The notes below the pieces were generated by a model. It did not search any database, was not told the origin of the DNA, and saw only the letters and a list, made by a program, of their open reading frames with translations. A DNA stretch of 64,000 nucleotides from NCBI GenBank assembly GCA_021776805.1, contig JAJFFD010000045.1:1-64000 (forward strand). Direction: 5' to 3'. Each line of letters opens with the position of its first letter. Positions within the stretch are counted from its first letter, which is position 1. This document shows positions 8,991 through 18,405 of this stretch, piece by piece. The translations under genes and the position numbers were made by a program. The DNA is from Planctomycetota bacterium (GTDB taxonomy: Bacteria; Planctomycetota; UBA1135; UBA2386).

Positions 8991-9604
8991 CGTCCGCCCT
9001 CCTTGCCTGCGGCTTGGATGGCCTTGAAGACCCGCGGATAGGTGCCGCAGCGGCAGATGTTGCCGGACATGTCGTTCTTGATCTGGTCCATGCTCGGACT
9101 GCCGCCGTGGCGCTTGCTGCAGGCGACGGCACTCATCACCATGCCCGGCGTGCAGAAGCCACACTGCAAAGCATCCTCTTCGACAAAGGCCTGCTGCATT
9201 GGATGCAGCTCATCGCCCCTGGCCAGCCCTTCGATGGTGGTGATTTCGGCATCCACAGCATCGAAGGCGAGGGTCATGCAGGAGTTAACCGGCTCGCCAT
9301 CGAGAAGCACGGTGCATGCACCGCAGGCGCCGCGATCGCAGACCTTCTTGCTGCCGGTGAGATCCAGGCTGTCGCGCAGGGCGTCGAGGAGGGTGCTGCG
9401 GGTCTCGATCTTGAGTTCCCGCTTGCTGCCGTTCACCTGCAGGGTGATCGGGTGGCTGCCCTTGTCCAGAATGCTGGAACTCTTATCGAGCTCGGCGCCC
9501 TTGCTGAACTCGGTACCAACTCTGCTGCCGACGGCGGCAACAGAGGCACCCTTGAGGAAGGCCCGGCGGCTGAAATTGGCCGGGTCGGAGGGGTTCATGG
9601 TCAT
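8987..9604 (-). CDS. [2Fe-2S] subunit with Tat signal (PaoA/YagT-like)
   Basis: 205 residues. A twin-arginine signal SRRAFLKG at residues 12-19 is followed by a short hydrophobic stretch, so the assembled enzyme should act in the periplasm. A ferredoxin-like domain holds the first cluster (CDRGACGAC plus a cysteine in VNSC). The helical domain holds the second (CGFCTPGM and CRCGTYPR). It is the first gene of the operon. The 187-base gap to the divergent gene at 9792 must hold the promoters of both; no operator could be recognised there. Confidence 0.92.
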   Translation of the reverse strand: MTMNPSDPANFSRRAFLKGASVAAVGSRVGTEFSKGAELDKSSSILDKGSHPITLQVNGSKRELKIETRSTLLDALRDSLDLTGSKKVCDRGACGACTVLLDGEPVNSCMTLAFDAVDAEITTIEGLARGDELHPMQQAFVEEDALQCGFCTPGMVMSAVACSKRHGGSPSMDQIKNDMSGNICRCGTYPRVFKAIQAAGKEGGR

Positions 9605-9791
9605 GATGCGCTCCTGACAAGCCCTGGCAATGGCTCGAGAGTTGCTAGTTTATCAGCTTGCCCCATCAGTCGAGAGGGCGAGCTGGAAGGAATTTGCTGT
9701 GGACTCATGCGGCCAGGGGGCATGGTGGATTGGGAAGGATTCCTGACCCGCTCCTCGCGCCTCGAGGATCGATTTCGGGCATGATGTTGGC

Positions 9792-11396
9792 ATGAAGGTT
9801 GGAGTCACATCCCTATCCCTCGTCCTTTTTCTAGCGGTCGCAAGCTTGCCGGCGCAGCGCTTCAAGACCCACAAGTTGCCCGAGAAGGGTCTGGAGTTGA
9901 AGGTTCCGGCCTTCATGGAGGTGGTGCCGACCAAGCCCAACGACCTCTACACCCTGGCCAAGTTTTCCGGCAAGGCGGAGGCGAAGTGGGGTGGGCACAA
10001 GGGTGATTATGAGTTGACCTACTATGTCTTTGCGATGGGGCGGCCGAACTGGGGGAAGACCGGTCCGGATGGCGATGAGATTCCCGACGAGCTCAAGGGG
10101 ATGCCGGAGAAGATCCGATCCGCCTCCACCCTCGAGCTCTATCTCATGCTGCAGCACTTGAAGAACGATCTCACGGAGAACGACAAGCTCTTCAGAAGGC
10201 CCTTGGTTGACAACAAGAAGCGGGCCTATCGGATCTTCGAGTTTGTGGGTTCTCTTGGCTACGACGTACGGGGCTTTCCCCTGCAGTCCGCGTTGATTCG
10301 AGCTTTCGTCCAAGAGGAAGGCGAGATGACCTTCGGTCTGGTTGCCGTTGGCGCTGTCGAGCCATTCGTCGACCTGGTCAATCGCACGGTGAAGAGCATC
10401 GAGCGAGAGGAGATTCAGGCGGCGGCCCAGGCGGAGACGGCGACGGCCGGCGGCGAGGAGGACGACTTCTACGCCGACAAAGCCCTGCTCGGCATCGAGC
10501 ACCGGCGCAAGGTTCGGGCGAATCTGGTGCCGGGCTGGGAAGCCTACGACAGCGATAACTATATCCTGGTCACCAACGTTCAAAAGCAAAGCGTCATCGA
10601 CAGAATGCTGACTGATCTCGAGATCATGCGTCTCGCTTATCTCGATCGATTCCCGCCGATCGATGACATCGAGGCGGTATCGACGGTGCGCGTCTGCGAC
10701 GGCTATGACGACTACATCCGCTACGCTGGTCGCGGAGCCTACGGCAGCGGCGGCTATTGGGCCTTTGCGGAAGAGGAGCTAGTGCTCTTCAATCCGGAGC
10801 GGAAGGTTCCCGAAGCGCACGAGTGGCTCAAGAAGGTGGATGCGCTTGGCATCCTGTATCACGAGGCCATGCATCAGTACTTCTTCTACGCCAACGGGGA
10901 ACTCTCACCGGGTTCTTGGTTCGGTGAAGGTTACGGGGAGTACTTCGGTGGCGCGGTCGTGGACCGGAGGAAGCGTGCGATTCGAGATGTCAAGACGAAC
11001 AAGTTCCGCATGGACTGGATCAAGCAGGCTCGAAAGGAACGAGCCTGGCCCGATCTCCGGGCCTTTCTGAAGATCGATCGCCGTCGCTTCTATGGCACGG
11101 GAAGTCTGCAGAACTACGCCTTCGCCTGGGCCTTCTGCTACTTCCTCGAGCTCGAGGGCGAGAAGAAGGCAGGCAAGCGCAACGATCGTTGGGCGGCCAT
11201 TCCGGATGACTACTTGATCCACCTGCGGCGGATCACGGAAGAATACAAGCCAGATCAATCCGAGGATCTGCCGAAGGGGTGGCTGACTCAGTATGAGAGT
11301 CAGATCCAGGAGGAGGCCTACGAGGCGACCTTTGACGGCATCGACATGGCTGCTCTGGAGAAGGCCTGGATCGCAGAGATGAAGACCTGGCGCTAG
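9792..11396 (+). CDS. Secreted HExxH metalloprotease-like protein
   Basis: 534 residues with a signal peptide (1-21, ending SLPA-Q). The N-terminal half (to about 210) has no recognisable fold. A linker follows, then a gluzincin-like domain with HEAMH at H357-H361 and a GEGYGEYFGG stretch whose E379 or E383 would be the third zinc ligand. This arrangement matches the peptidase-MA-like superfamily common in planctomycete exported proteins. Substrate unknown. The stop codon overlaps that of the convergent gene in a CTAG palindrome (11393-11396). The protein at 58179-59357 looks distantly similar but has lost the glutamate. Confidence 0.75.
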   Translation: MKVGVTSLSLVLFLAVASLPAQRFKTHKLPEKGLELKVPAFMEVVPTKPNDLYTLAKFSGKAEAKWGGHKGDYELTYYVFAMGRPNWGKTGPDGDEIPDELKGMPEKIRSASTLELYLMLQHLKNDLTENDKLFRRPLVDNKKRAYRIFEFVGSLGYDVRGFPLQSALIRAFVQEEGEMTFGLVAVGAVEPFVDLVNRTVKSIEREEIQAAAQAETATAGGEEDDFYADKALLGIEHRRKVRANLVPGWEAYDSDNYILVTNVQKQSVIDRMLTDLEIMRLAYLDRFPPIDDIEAVSTVRVCDGYDDYIRYAGRGAYGSGGYWAFAEEELVLFNPERKVPEAHEWLKKVDALGILYHEAMHQYFFYANGELSPGSWFGEGYGEYFGGAVVDRRKRAIRDVKTNKFRMDWIKQARKERAWPDLRAFLKIDRRRFYGTGSLQNYAFAWAFCYFLELEGEKKAGKRNDRWAAIPDDYLIHLRRITEEYKPDQSEDLPKGWLTQYESQIQEEAYEATFDGIDMAALEKAWIAEMKTWR

Positions 11397-12454
11397 TCGC
11401 CGGCGACTTCGGCCAGAACGCTGATAGCGACCCCTCTCACCAGCTCGGCCATGTCGCGGAGCTGGATGGCCCGGTCATCACGCAGCATCCAGTCCTCGCT
11501 GCTGCGGTTGTTGATGCGGCCGTCGAGCATGGCCAGGAGCGCGTCCCGGTCCCGCTCCATGATCAGCTCCTGGACCTCACGCATGGAGTCCTTCTTCCAG
11601 GCCAGGAGGAAGTGCATGCGCGGAATCATGACCTCCACGATGCTGTCCACCTCGGGTTTTTCAGCGACAGCACCAGCGGCGAGGCTCTCGCAAAGACTGC
11701 GGTGCTTGCGTAGGCGCAGAAAGGCCTGGCCCATCAGATCGTAGAGGGCATCGCGAGTATGGTCAGCGGCCAGCGGCGGCTGGTAGCTATCGTCATCGAG
11801 AATGCTGCGCGCAAAGCGCACGGCCTCGTAGTCACCGATCGTGAGGAGTTCGGCGGCTGCCGCATGCCACATTTCGTATTGAGTGATGTCGAGGTAGGCG
11901 ACTGCTTCGCGACTCACGTAGCGGTGGGCGAACCAGACCGAGATCAGGCGCAGCTTCTCATCGGCCTTCTCATCCACGGCTTGGAGGATGTTGGCGACCG
12001 CCGCGTCGCTGCCCGGCGCATAGCCCGCGAGATAATTCTCGAAGACCTGCTCGAAGCTGAGCGAGGGGTTCTTGACGACCTTGCCGGAGAACCAGTCGTA
12101 CTCCACCCCTTTGTGCAGGTCCGGGAGGAAGGGCACCTCGGGGAAGTCCTGGCGCAGGACTTCGTGCATGCTGTCGTCCTTCGCGACGATGGTATGTGCC
12201 GGAGTGTCCGGGGCGACTGGCAGACCTTCTCTGGCCGCGGGGAGCGGGCCCTCGATCTTGCCAAGCTCGTGGATTCTGGAGATGGCTGGGTTGGCTGCCC
12301 AGAGAAGTCGTCGTTCGATCCGGCGGACCACGCTCGCCTTCTGCAGGTTGCTCAGGCCCTTGAAGGTCTGCCCTGCGTCTGCATCACTGGTTTGTGCCCC
12401 CTGGGGCAGCAGGCCGAAGAGGAGGCTGCAGGCGATGCTGGCGGGGGTGATCAT
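11393..12454 (-). CDS. Exported protein of unknown function
   Basis: 353 residues from ATG 12454; the frame runs farther upstream but that part overlaps the deacylase gene. Starting here gives a signal peptide (MITPASIACSLLFGLLPQGA). No strong Shine-Dalgarno is visible. The mature part is mostly helical, with an HTIVAKDDSMHEVLR segment near 90 and many Glu, Arg and Leu; no catalytic motif found. It lies 25 bases downstream of the D-aminoacylase gene and is probably its operon partner. Family not recognised. Confidence 0.65.
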   Translation of the reverse strand: MITPASIACSLLFGLLPQGAQTSDADAGQTFKGLSNLQKASVVRRIERRLLWAANPAISRIHELGKIEGPLPAAREGLPVAPDTPAHTIVAKDDSMHEVLRQDFPEVPFLPDLHKGVEYDWFSGKVVKNPSLSFEQVFENYLAGYAPGSDAAVANILQAVDEKADEKLRLISVWFAHRYVSREAVAYLDITQYEMWHAAAAELLTIGDYEAVRFARSILDDDSYQPPLAADHTRDALYDLMGQAFLRLRKHRSLCESLAAGAVAEKPEVDSIVEVMIPRMHFLLAWKKDSMREVQELIMERDRDALLAMLDGRINNRSSEDWMLRDDRAIQLRDMAELVRGVAISVLAEVAGD

Positions 12455-12479
12455 GGGGCATTTGCTCGCGGGTCTGACT

Positions 12480-14087
12480 CTAGCGACCGGAAGCCCGACG
12501 TAGAACCATACCGGGTCGGTTTCCCTGGTGTTTGCCGTCCTCGATGACGACTGCACCATTGACGATGACGAAACGCATTCCTTCCGGGCGAGCCAAGGGA
12601 TCCTCGTAGGTCGCACGATCACCCACAGTCTCAGGGTCGAAGATGCAGATGTCCGCGAAGGCGCCTTCGCGCAGCTCGCCGCGGTCACGCAGCTTGAAGG
12701 TGTTGGCCGGGAGGCTGGTCATCTTATGGATGGCGAGTTCGAGGGGAATGATCTCGAGCTCGCGAACGTAACGTCCGAGGACGCGCACGTTGTTGCCGGC
12801 GCCACGGGGATGGGGCTTGCTGTCCGTCTTGTAATCGATGATGCCGGCATCCGCAGCTACGGCGACAAAGGGCTGCTGCATGATGCTGGCCACGTCCGCT
12901 TCGGACATCTTGTGGTAGACCATGCTGACCCGAGAACCCTTGGCTTCGACCATGAGTCGGATGGCAGCATTCGCCTGTTGCTCCCTACTGTCATCAGCGA
13001 AGAACTCTTCCGCGGCCTCGCGCAGGTTCAGGCCGTTCATGCTCTTGTTGCCCGGTGCCGATGCGATTTGGCAATAAGAGAGATCGCCGAATCCCTGTTG
13101 CGCCATCGTGCCATGTAGGGCGGCCATCATCTCCTGACGGAAATCGGCGTCCGTGGCAAGCTGCTCAGCAAAGGCCTTGCGGCCGATGGCCAGACTGCTG
13201 CTGGGGAAGAGCACGTCCAATGAAGTGCTGCTGGCGGTGTAGGCGTACTGGTCGCCGGTGACTCGTCGGCCGGAGTCTCGGGCGGCCGCAATCATGGCAA
13301 CGATCTCCTCGCCTCGCCCCCAGTTGGGTTTGCCGCTGGCCTTGAGGTGGGAGAGGTGCACGGCGACGGCGGCTTCCTCGCCGATGCGCAAGGCTTCGTC
13401 GATGGCGACGAGAACCTGATCCGATTCATCGCGCATGTGTGAGGCGTAGATGCCCTCGAATTCTGCCAATACCCGGGAGAGGGAAATGAGCTCTTCGGTC
13501 TTGGCGTAGGTGCCGGGAACGTAGATCAGGCCGGTGGACATGCCCACCGCTCCATCTTCCATGGCCTGCCGAAGCAGGGCGCCCATGGCCTCGAGTTCCG
13601 CCGGGCTTGGATCCCTCTCCGCGGTGCCCATGACCTTGCTGCGCAGGCTGCCGTGACCATAAAGGCTGGCGTAGTTGATGCTGATGCCCTGCTCATCGAG
13701 GATGCGGAAGTGTTCGCCGAGGTCCAGTTCCGAGCTCCCGCAGTTGCCGGTGACCACGGAGGTGACTCCCATCAGCAGGTAGTTCTCCGCTTCCGGTCGC
13801 TGTCGGGCGGTACGGTCTGCATGGGCATGGGCGTCGATGAATCCGGGACTGATGACCAGGCCACTGGCGTCGATACTGCGCCCAGCGCTGGCCGAGCTCA
13901 GGTTGCCGATGGAGCTGATGCGCTGGCCCTTGATGCCGAGATCTGCCTGTTTAGGAGGGTTGCCGCTGCCGTCGACCAGGAGCCCGCCGCGGATTAGCAG
14001 ATCGAAGCTTGCCGCCTGCTTCTGTGCTGAGAGAGGAACTGCGCTGCCGAGCAGCAAGATGATCGACGCCAGCAAGGTCTTGCGCAT
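12480..14087 (-). CDS. Exported N-acyl-D-amino-acid deacylase (D-aminoacylase family)
   Basis: 535 residues with a signal peptide (1-21, ending PLSA-Q). It is an amidohydrolase: FDLLIRGGLLVDGSG opens the composite beta-sandwich, PGFIDAHAHAD (about 78-88) gives the first metal-binding His pair, GVTSVVTGNCGSS is the D-aminoacylase mark with the metal-ligand Cys, and SHMRDE and HLSHLKASG supply further ligands. The product would release D-amino acids or hydrolyse N-acylated D-peptides from cell-wall or detritus material in the periplasm. A dihydropyrimidinase-like activity cannot be excluded. The next gene downstream, 12454 to 11393, is likely co-transcribed. Confidence 0.9.
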   Translation of the reverse strand: MRKTLLASIILLLGSAVPLSAQKQAASFDLLIRGGLLVDGSGNPPKQADLGIKGQRISSIGNLSSASAGRSIDASGLVISPGFIDAHAHADRTARQRPEAENYLLMGVTSVVTGNCGSSELDLGEHFRILDEQGISINYASLYGHGSLRSKVMGTAERDPSPAELEAMGALLRQAMEDGAVGMSTGLIYVPGTYAKTEELISLSRVLAEFEGIYASHMRDESDQVLVAIDEALRIGEEAAVAVHLSHLKASGKPNWGRGEEIVAMIAAARDSGRRVTGDQYAYTASSTSLDVLFPSSSLAIGRKAFAEQLATDADFRQEMMAALHGTMAQQGFGDLSYCQIASAPGNKSMNGLNLREAAEEFFADDSREQQANAAIRLMVEAKGSRVSMVYHKMSEADVASIMQQPFVAVAADAGIIDYKTDSKPHPRGAGNNVRVLGRYVRELEIIPLELAIHKMTSLPANTFKLRDRGELREGAFADICIFDPETVGDRATYEDPLARPEGMRFVIVNGAVVIEDGKHQGNRPGMVLRRASGR

Positions 14088-14403
14088 GTGCCTCCTCCGC
14101 GGGCCGAGCCAAGTCCAGGTGGCGATCGATCCCGTGGTTGCGAATAGAGTTACGCGCGAGAGCCTGGGATCGCAAGCCCTGCTCTTGGAGAGGCTAGTCA
14201 GGAAAAGTGCCCGGTCAGGAAACCTACCTAGTGAGCCCTGCTAGTGGCCTCTGCTCACACGCTGCGTTCGGCTTCGTGAGAGCAAGCTCAACGCAAGGTC
14301 TTCCATCCACAGGAGTTTCCGGCACGGTGCTGGAGCTCCGGGGGCGAGATGGTAGGCCTTGCGTTTTTTGTGGCGGTCCTGACCCATCTCGCAGCTGCGC
14401 AAG
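14088..14403. other. Intergenic region with a possible small RNA terminator on the plus strand
   Basis: 316 bases between two minus-strand genes. It contains AACGCAAGG (14290-14298) and its exact complement CCTTGCGTT (14357-14365); the stem can be extended by a G-T and a C-G pair. The right arm runs into six T (14364-14369) only on the plus strand, although no plus-strand gene lies upstream. The minus strand lacks a T run at this hairpin, so it is a poor terminator for the ABC transporter operon ending at 14404. No open reading frame here looks coding. Confidence 0.4.
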
Positions 14404-15675
14404 CTATTCGTGCCGCAGGGCTTCCACCGGATCCATGTTTGCGGCGCGCCAGGCGGGATAGATGCCTGCAGCGATGCCCACGAGGGCGGAGATGCTGAAG
14501 GCCATCAGGACGTGCGGCATGCGGGTGATTGTCATCTGGCCTGAGAACTCCTGGACCAGAATGGGGATCAGCAGTCCGAGGCCCACGCCGAGGATTCCGC
14601 CGCAGGCACTGAGCACCAGGGTCTCAACCAGGAACTGATTGACGATATGGGACTTCTTGGCACCAAGGGCACGGCGGATACCGATCTCGCGGGTGCGTTC
14701 GGTCACCGTGGCGAGCATCACGTTCATGATGCCGATGCCGCCGACGAGTAGAGAGATCGCGGCAATGGAGCCCAGAACGATGTTGAAGATCTGCGCGCTG
14801 GCCTCGGCTTGACGGAGGAGTTCGAGGGGGACGGTGATGTCGATGTCCCCGGCGTCGCCGTGTATGTCATCCATCATGGTGCGCAGCACCCTGGCCGCGG
14901 GGACGACTTCTTCCGGGCTGGAGAGTCGCACCTTGACCTCATGAAGTTCCACGCGCTCGCGGCTCATACTTCCGCCGGAGGTGATGTTGCGTTCATCGCC
15001 GTAGCGCTTTCTAGAGGTGGAGAGAGGAATGAAGAGGCAATCGTCGAGGGAAACGCCGGCGGCCTTGCCGCTGGTGCGACCCAGAATCTCGAGAACACCG
15101 ACGACGACAAAGCGCTCGGTGCCTGCCTGCACGGTCTGGCCGAGGGGCACCTCGAGGGGGAAGAGCTTGCGCGCGGTGTTGCCGCCGAGGACGGCCACGT
15201 TGGCCCCGATGTCGTCGTCGACCTTGGTGAGCCAGCGGCCCTCGTCCACGGCCATGTTGACCACGCCCAGGTAGGTGGGGCTGGTGCCGACGAGGACGCC
15301 GCTGGACCAGTTGGCACCATGGCGGAGATCGACGACCGCCTCGCGGACTTGGACTACATCCAGAGCCTGCGGCAGGGTCGCTTCGATGCGATTCGCATCG
15401 TCGTAGGTCAGTCCATAGATCGTGGCCTGCCAGACGCTCTCGCTGCTGCTCGCTTCCGTGGCCGCTGGCTTTTGGCTGCGGAGCAGGATGTTGCTCGAGC
15501 CCATGGCCTTGAAGGTCTCCTGGGCTTCAAAGCTCGCGCCCTCGCCGACGGCGAGCATGGCGATCACCGAGGAGACGCCGAAGAGAATGCCCAGGGTAGT
15601 GAGAGCCGAGCGCAGCTTGTGCAGCAGCAGGCTCTTCAAGCCCAGATTGAGAGTCTGTACGGATTCGCGAATCAT
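14404..15675 (-). CDS. MacB-type ABC transporter permease
   Basis: 423 residues. One membrane helix near the N-terminus (LGILFGVSSVIAMLAVGEGA, about 31-50) is followed by a large periplasmic MacB_PCD domain and three helices after about residue 290. The stretch GIGIMNVMLATVTERTREIG and the motif GIRRALGAK are typical of FtsX/MacB permeases. Unlike E. coli MacB, the ATPase is a separate protein, encoded just upstream with an ATGA overlap. Together with the two adaptors and the TolC-like protein it should form a tripartite pump spanning both membranes, a mechanotransducer acting on periplasmic substrates. Last gene of the five-gene operon. Confidence 0.92.
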   Translation of the reverse strand: MIRESVQTLNLGLKSLLLHKLRSALTTLGILFGVSSVIAMLAVGEGASFEAQETFKAMGSSNILLRSQKPAATEASSSESVWQATIYGLTYDDANRIEATLPQALDVVQVREAVVDLRHGANWSSGVLVGTSPTYLGVVNMAVDEGRWLTKVDDDIGANVAVLGGNTARKLFPLEVPLGQTVQAGTERFVVVGVLEILGRTSGKAAGVSLDDCLFIPLSTSRKRYGDERNITSGGSMSRERVELHEVKVRLSSPEEVVPAARVLRTMMDDIHGDAGDIDITVPLELLRQAEASAQIFNIVLGSIAAISLLVGGIGIMNVMLATVTERTREIGIRRALGAKKSHIVNQFLVETLVLSACGGILGVGLGLLIPILVQEFSGQMTITRMPHVLMAFSISALVGIAAGIYPAWRAANMDPVEALRHE

Positions 15676-16418
15676 CGGAGGGCCTGCCTGCCTTCGGTGA
15701 TCCGGTTGTCGACGATCTTTTCGACTTCACCGTCCTTGAGCCAGACAGTGTTGTCTGCGCGTTCAGCGACCTTGGGGTTGTGAGTGACCATGACGATGGT
15801 CATGCCGTCAGCTTGCAGTTCTTCGAGGAGGATGAGGATCTCCTTCTCCGTGCTGCTGTCCAGGTTGCCAGTCGCCTCGTCGGCGAGAAGATAGAGCGGG
15901 TCGTTCATGAGTGCGCGGGCGATGGCGACACGCTGTTGCTGACCGCCGGAGAGTTCCATGGGCTTGTGATCCAGTCGTCCCTCGAGGCCAACTCGCAGGG
16001 CGAGCTCTTCGGCCTTGGCCCGCGACTCGGGTCCTACCCGATCCTGGTAGAAGAGGGGAACTTCCAGGTTTTCGAGGACGGTGAGTTGGGGGATGAGATT
16101 GAAGGACTGAAAGATGAATCCGATGCGTTGGCCGCGAGCTTCGGAGAGCACGTTGTCGGTCATGCCGGAGACATTTTCCCCGCCCAGCATGTACTCGCCG
16201 CCGGTGGGGCGATCCAAGCAGCCGAGGATGTTGAGCATGGTGCTCTTGCCCGAACCGCTTCGGCCCATGATGGCAGTGTAGTCGCCTCGGCGAATCTGGA
16301 GGGAGACGCCGTTCAGCGCCTTGACCACGTTGTCGCCCATCTTGTAATGGCGGTGGACGCCGACGAATTCGGCGATGACTTCGCGGTCATCGCCGTTGCT
16401 GTTGCCGTTCTGGTTCAT
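15672..16418 (-). CDS. MacB-type ABC transporter ATP-binding protein
   Basis: 248 residues from ATG 16418, two bases after the stop of the adaptor gene; longer upstream starts would overlap that gene. LolD/MacB-type ATPase: Walker A GRSGSGKST (about 53-61), Q-loop IFQSFNLIPQLT, signature LSGGQQQRVAIARAL, Walker B LYLLADEATGNLD and the H-loop VMVTHN. It powers the permease at 14404-15675. Confidence 0.94.
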   Translation of the reverse strand: MNQNGNSNGDDREVIAEFVGVHRHYKMGDNVVKALNGVSLQIRRGDYTAIMGRSGSGKSTMLNILGCLDRPTGGEYMLGGENVSGMTDNVLSEARGQRIGFIFQSFNLIPQLTVLENLEVPLFYQDRVGPESRAKAEELALRVGLEGRLDHKPMELSGGQQQRVAIARALMNDPLYLLADEATGNLDSSTEKEILILLEELQADGMTIVMVTHNPKVAERADNTVWLKDGEVEKIVDNRITEGRQALR

Positions 16419-16420
16419 GC

Positions 16421-18397
16421 TCAGCGTCTGCCGCTTCGGCCTCGGTTGCGACCACCACGGCGGTCGCGGTTGTCGTCCCGCTCGGACATGCCGCCCACTG
16501 AGGCCATCCACTCGGTATGCATGGCCTTGAGTTCCGGGTCCGCTTCGATGGCGGCTTGAATGTCCGGTTCGGCCAATGCGCGCATCCAACCACGAGCTTG
16601 CTGTAGGGTCGGGTTGTCCGGGAACTTCTCGAGAAGAGCTGCGCGGATCTCACTGACGATTCCGCCGCCGCCTGGGCTGTCCAAGCCTTCGCGGTCCTGC
16701 GCGCGCTTGGTGGCGGTCATCTCTGCCTCGGTGGCGGGTCTGACCTTTTCTGGCTGCGCAAACTCGGGGAGTGGGAAACCCTCTGGGACAGCGATGATCA
16801 CTTGATCGCCCTCTTCCAGGCCCTCCAGGATTTGAATGGTCTCCATGTTATTGGCGCCGGTCTGGACCTGGCGGGCTTCCGGCCCCTGCGGGGTCATAAG
16901 CCAGACATAGTTGACCACGCCCTGCACGTGCACGGCGGCGATCGGGACCTGGAGAACATCTGCCAGGTCATCGATTTCGACGACAACGGTCGCTGACATG
17001 CCTGGTCGCAGGACCTCATTCTTGCCGTCGATAAGAATCTCGGTCATGTAGATCTTGAGGTCCTTGTTCTCGTAGCGGGACTTGGAGTCGGGGAGAGGCG
17101 CCACCTGGCGAACCTGACCCTTGAACTTCATGTCCTTGAAGGCGTCGAGTTGGATCTCGGCGTTCAGTCCGATCTTGATCTTGTCCACATCCGATTCCTG
17201 GACCCGAATGGTGGCCACCATTCGGCTGACGTCTGGCAGGATCATGAGCGCCTGCCGGTGATAGACCTCGGAACCCTCTTCCAGGGTTTCACGGCGGTGC
17301 ATGCTGCCCTTGTTGTAGTAGACCACCAGGCCATCGGTGGGGGCATAGATCACCGCGTGGTCGATCTGGTAAAGGAGGTTCTTGAAGCGTTCCTCAGCGA
17401 GTTTGAACTCAGCCTTGCGGCTACTCAGGTTGGCGATTTCTCGGGCCTTCTTGGCCAGGTTCGAAGCCGCAACCTTTTGTAGATCCAGTTCGGCGTTGCT
17501 GTAGTCCTGGGCGAGCTTGATCTTCTCGGTCTTGAGTTCGTAGTTGATCAGAATCTCGAGCTTGTTGAGGGCCAGGGTGACCTTGGATAGCTGGCTCTGG
17601 TGCTCGTAATGGTCGGCCTCGAGATCGCTGCGGTTGACGAAGTTCTTCTCGAAGAGCTTCTCGCTCTGGCGCCATTCCTCCTCCTTGATCTTGAGGTCGG
17701 CCTGCATGAGCCGGACCTGGTCGATTTGCGAGACAATGTCCTGGGCCATCTTGCCGAATTCGGCCTGCCTGTAGTCGCCGGATACGTGCTGAAGGAGGTC
17801 TTCCTCAACGGTCTTGACCAGGTCGCCCTCGAGCTCCTGCGCCAGATTCTGGAGCTTCTCGTCCTCGATCAGTTCACGAAGATCCCGCAGCATCTCCTCG
17901 TTGGTTGCTTTGATGCCGTCCTCTTCTGGATCGGTGAGACGGCCGAGGAACTTTTCCAGATCCAGTTCGGCGATCTTCAGCACGCTCTCGGCAGTTTCCT
18001 CGCTGGCGACGATCTCCTTCTCCAGAATGCCCAGGCTTTGCTCGGCCTGAACCAGGCGTGCTTTGGCTCTGGCCAAGTTGATTTCGCGCCGGGCCTTGCG
18101 GTCGATCAAGTCGCTGGCGTCGAGCTCGACCAGCTTGTCGCCCTTCTTGACCTCCTCACCCTCGCCAACCATGGAGATGATCGAGCAGCGGCTCTCCACC
18201 TCGGAGGTGATGACGGTCTGCGTGGCGGCCTTCAGCTCGCCGGCCTCGATCAAGCGAACAGCCATGGGGCCTTTCTCGACAGTCACAATGGGGCCGAGGC
18301 TTGCCTCTTCCTCGCCTCCTCCTGAGCAGGCAGGCAGGATGAGAAGCGTTCCGAGAATCCAGCTGCCAGTTCCGAGCTTCATTAGAGATCTACTCAT
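16421..18397 (-). CDS. HlyD/MacA-like adaptor lipoprotein, second of two paralogues
   Basis: 658 residues with a lipoprotein signal (lipobox LPAC, Cys24). It shows the membrane-fusion-protein order: barrel-sandwich half GEGEEVKKGDKLVELD, a very long helical hairpin of about 250 residues, the second sandwich half (APTDGLVVYYNKG), a beta-barrel and a membrane-proximal domain with VQVPIAAVHVQG. It should bridge the permease to the TolC-like channel. Beyond the usual MacA length (about 370) there is the expanded hairpin and a C-terminal tail with a small helical unit (ARGWMRALAEPDIQAAIEADP) and a final Arg/Gly-rich stretch RRGGRNRGRSGRR. The adaptor just upstream, 20490 to 18406, has the same plan. 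Confidence 0.88.
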   Translation of the reverse strand: MSRSLMKLGTGSWILGTLLILPACSGGGEEEASLGPIVTVEKGPMAVRLIEAGELKAATQTVITSEVESRCSIISMVGEGEEVKKGDKLVELDASDLIDRKARREINLARAKARLVQAEQSLGILEKEIVASEETAESVLKIAELDLEKFLGRLTDPEEDGIKATNEEMLRDLRELIEDEKLQNLAQELEGDLVKTVEEDLLQHVSGDYRQAEFGKMAQDIVSQIDQVRLMQADLKIKEEEWRQSEKLFEKNFVNRSDLEADHYEHQSQLSKVTLALNKLEILINYELKTEKIKLAQDYSNAELDLQKVAASNLAKKAREIANLSSRKAEFKLAEERFKNLLYQIDHAVIYAPTDGLVVYYNKGSMHRRETLEEGSEVYHRQALMILPDVSRMVATIRVQESDVDKIKIGLNAEIQLDAFKDMKFKGQVRQVAPLPDSKSRYENKDLKIYMTEILIDGKNEVLRPGMSATVVVEIDDLADVLQVPIAAVHVQGVVNYVWLMTPQGPEARQVQTGANNMETIQILEGLEEGDQVIIAVPEGFPLPEFAQPEKVRPATEAEMTATKRAQDREGLDSPGGGGIVSEIRAALLEKFPDNPTLQQARGWMRALAEPDIQAAIEADPELKAMHTEWMASVGGMSERDDNRDRRGGRNRGRSGRR

Positions 18398-18405
18398 GGC
18401 ATTAC

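Noticed and set aside
16419-16589. Upstream extension of the ABC ATPase gene
   Set aside because: It overlaps the adaptor gene's 3' end, and the ATG at 16418 gives the normal LolD/MacB length.
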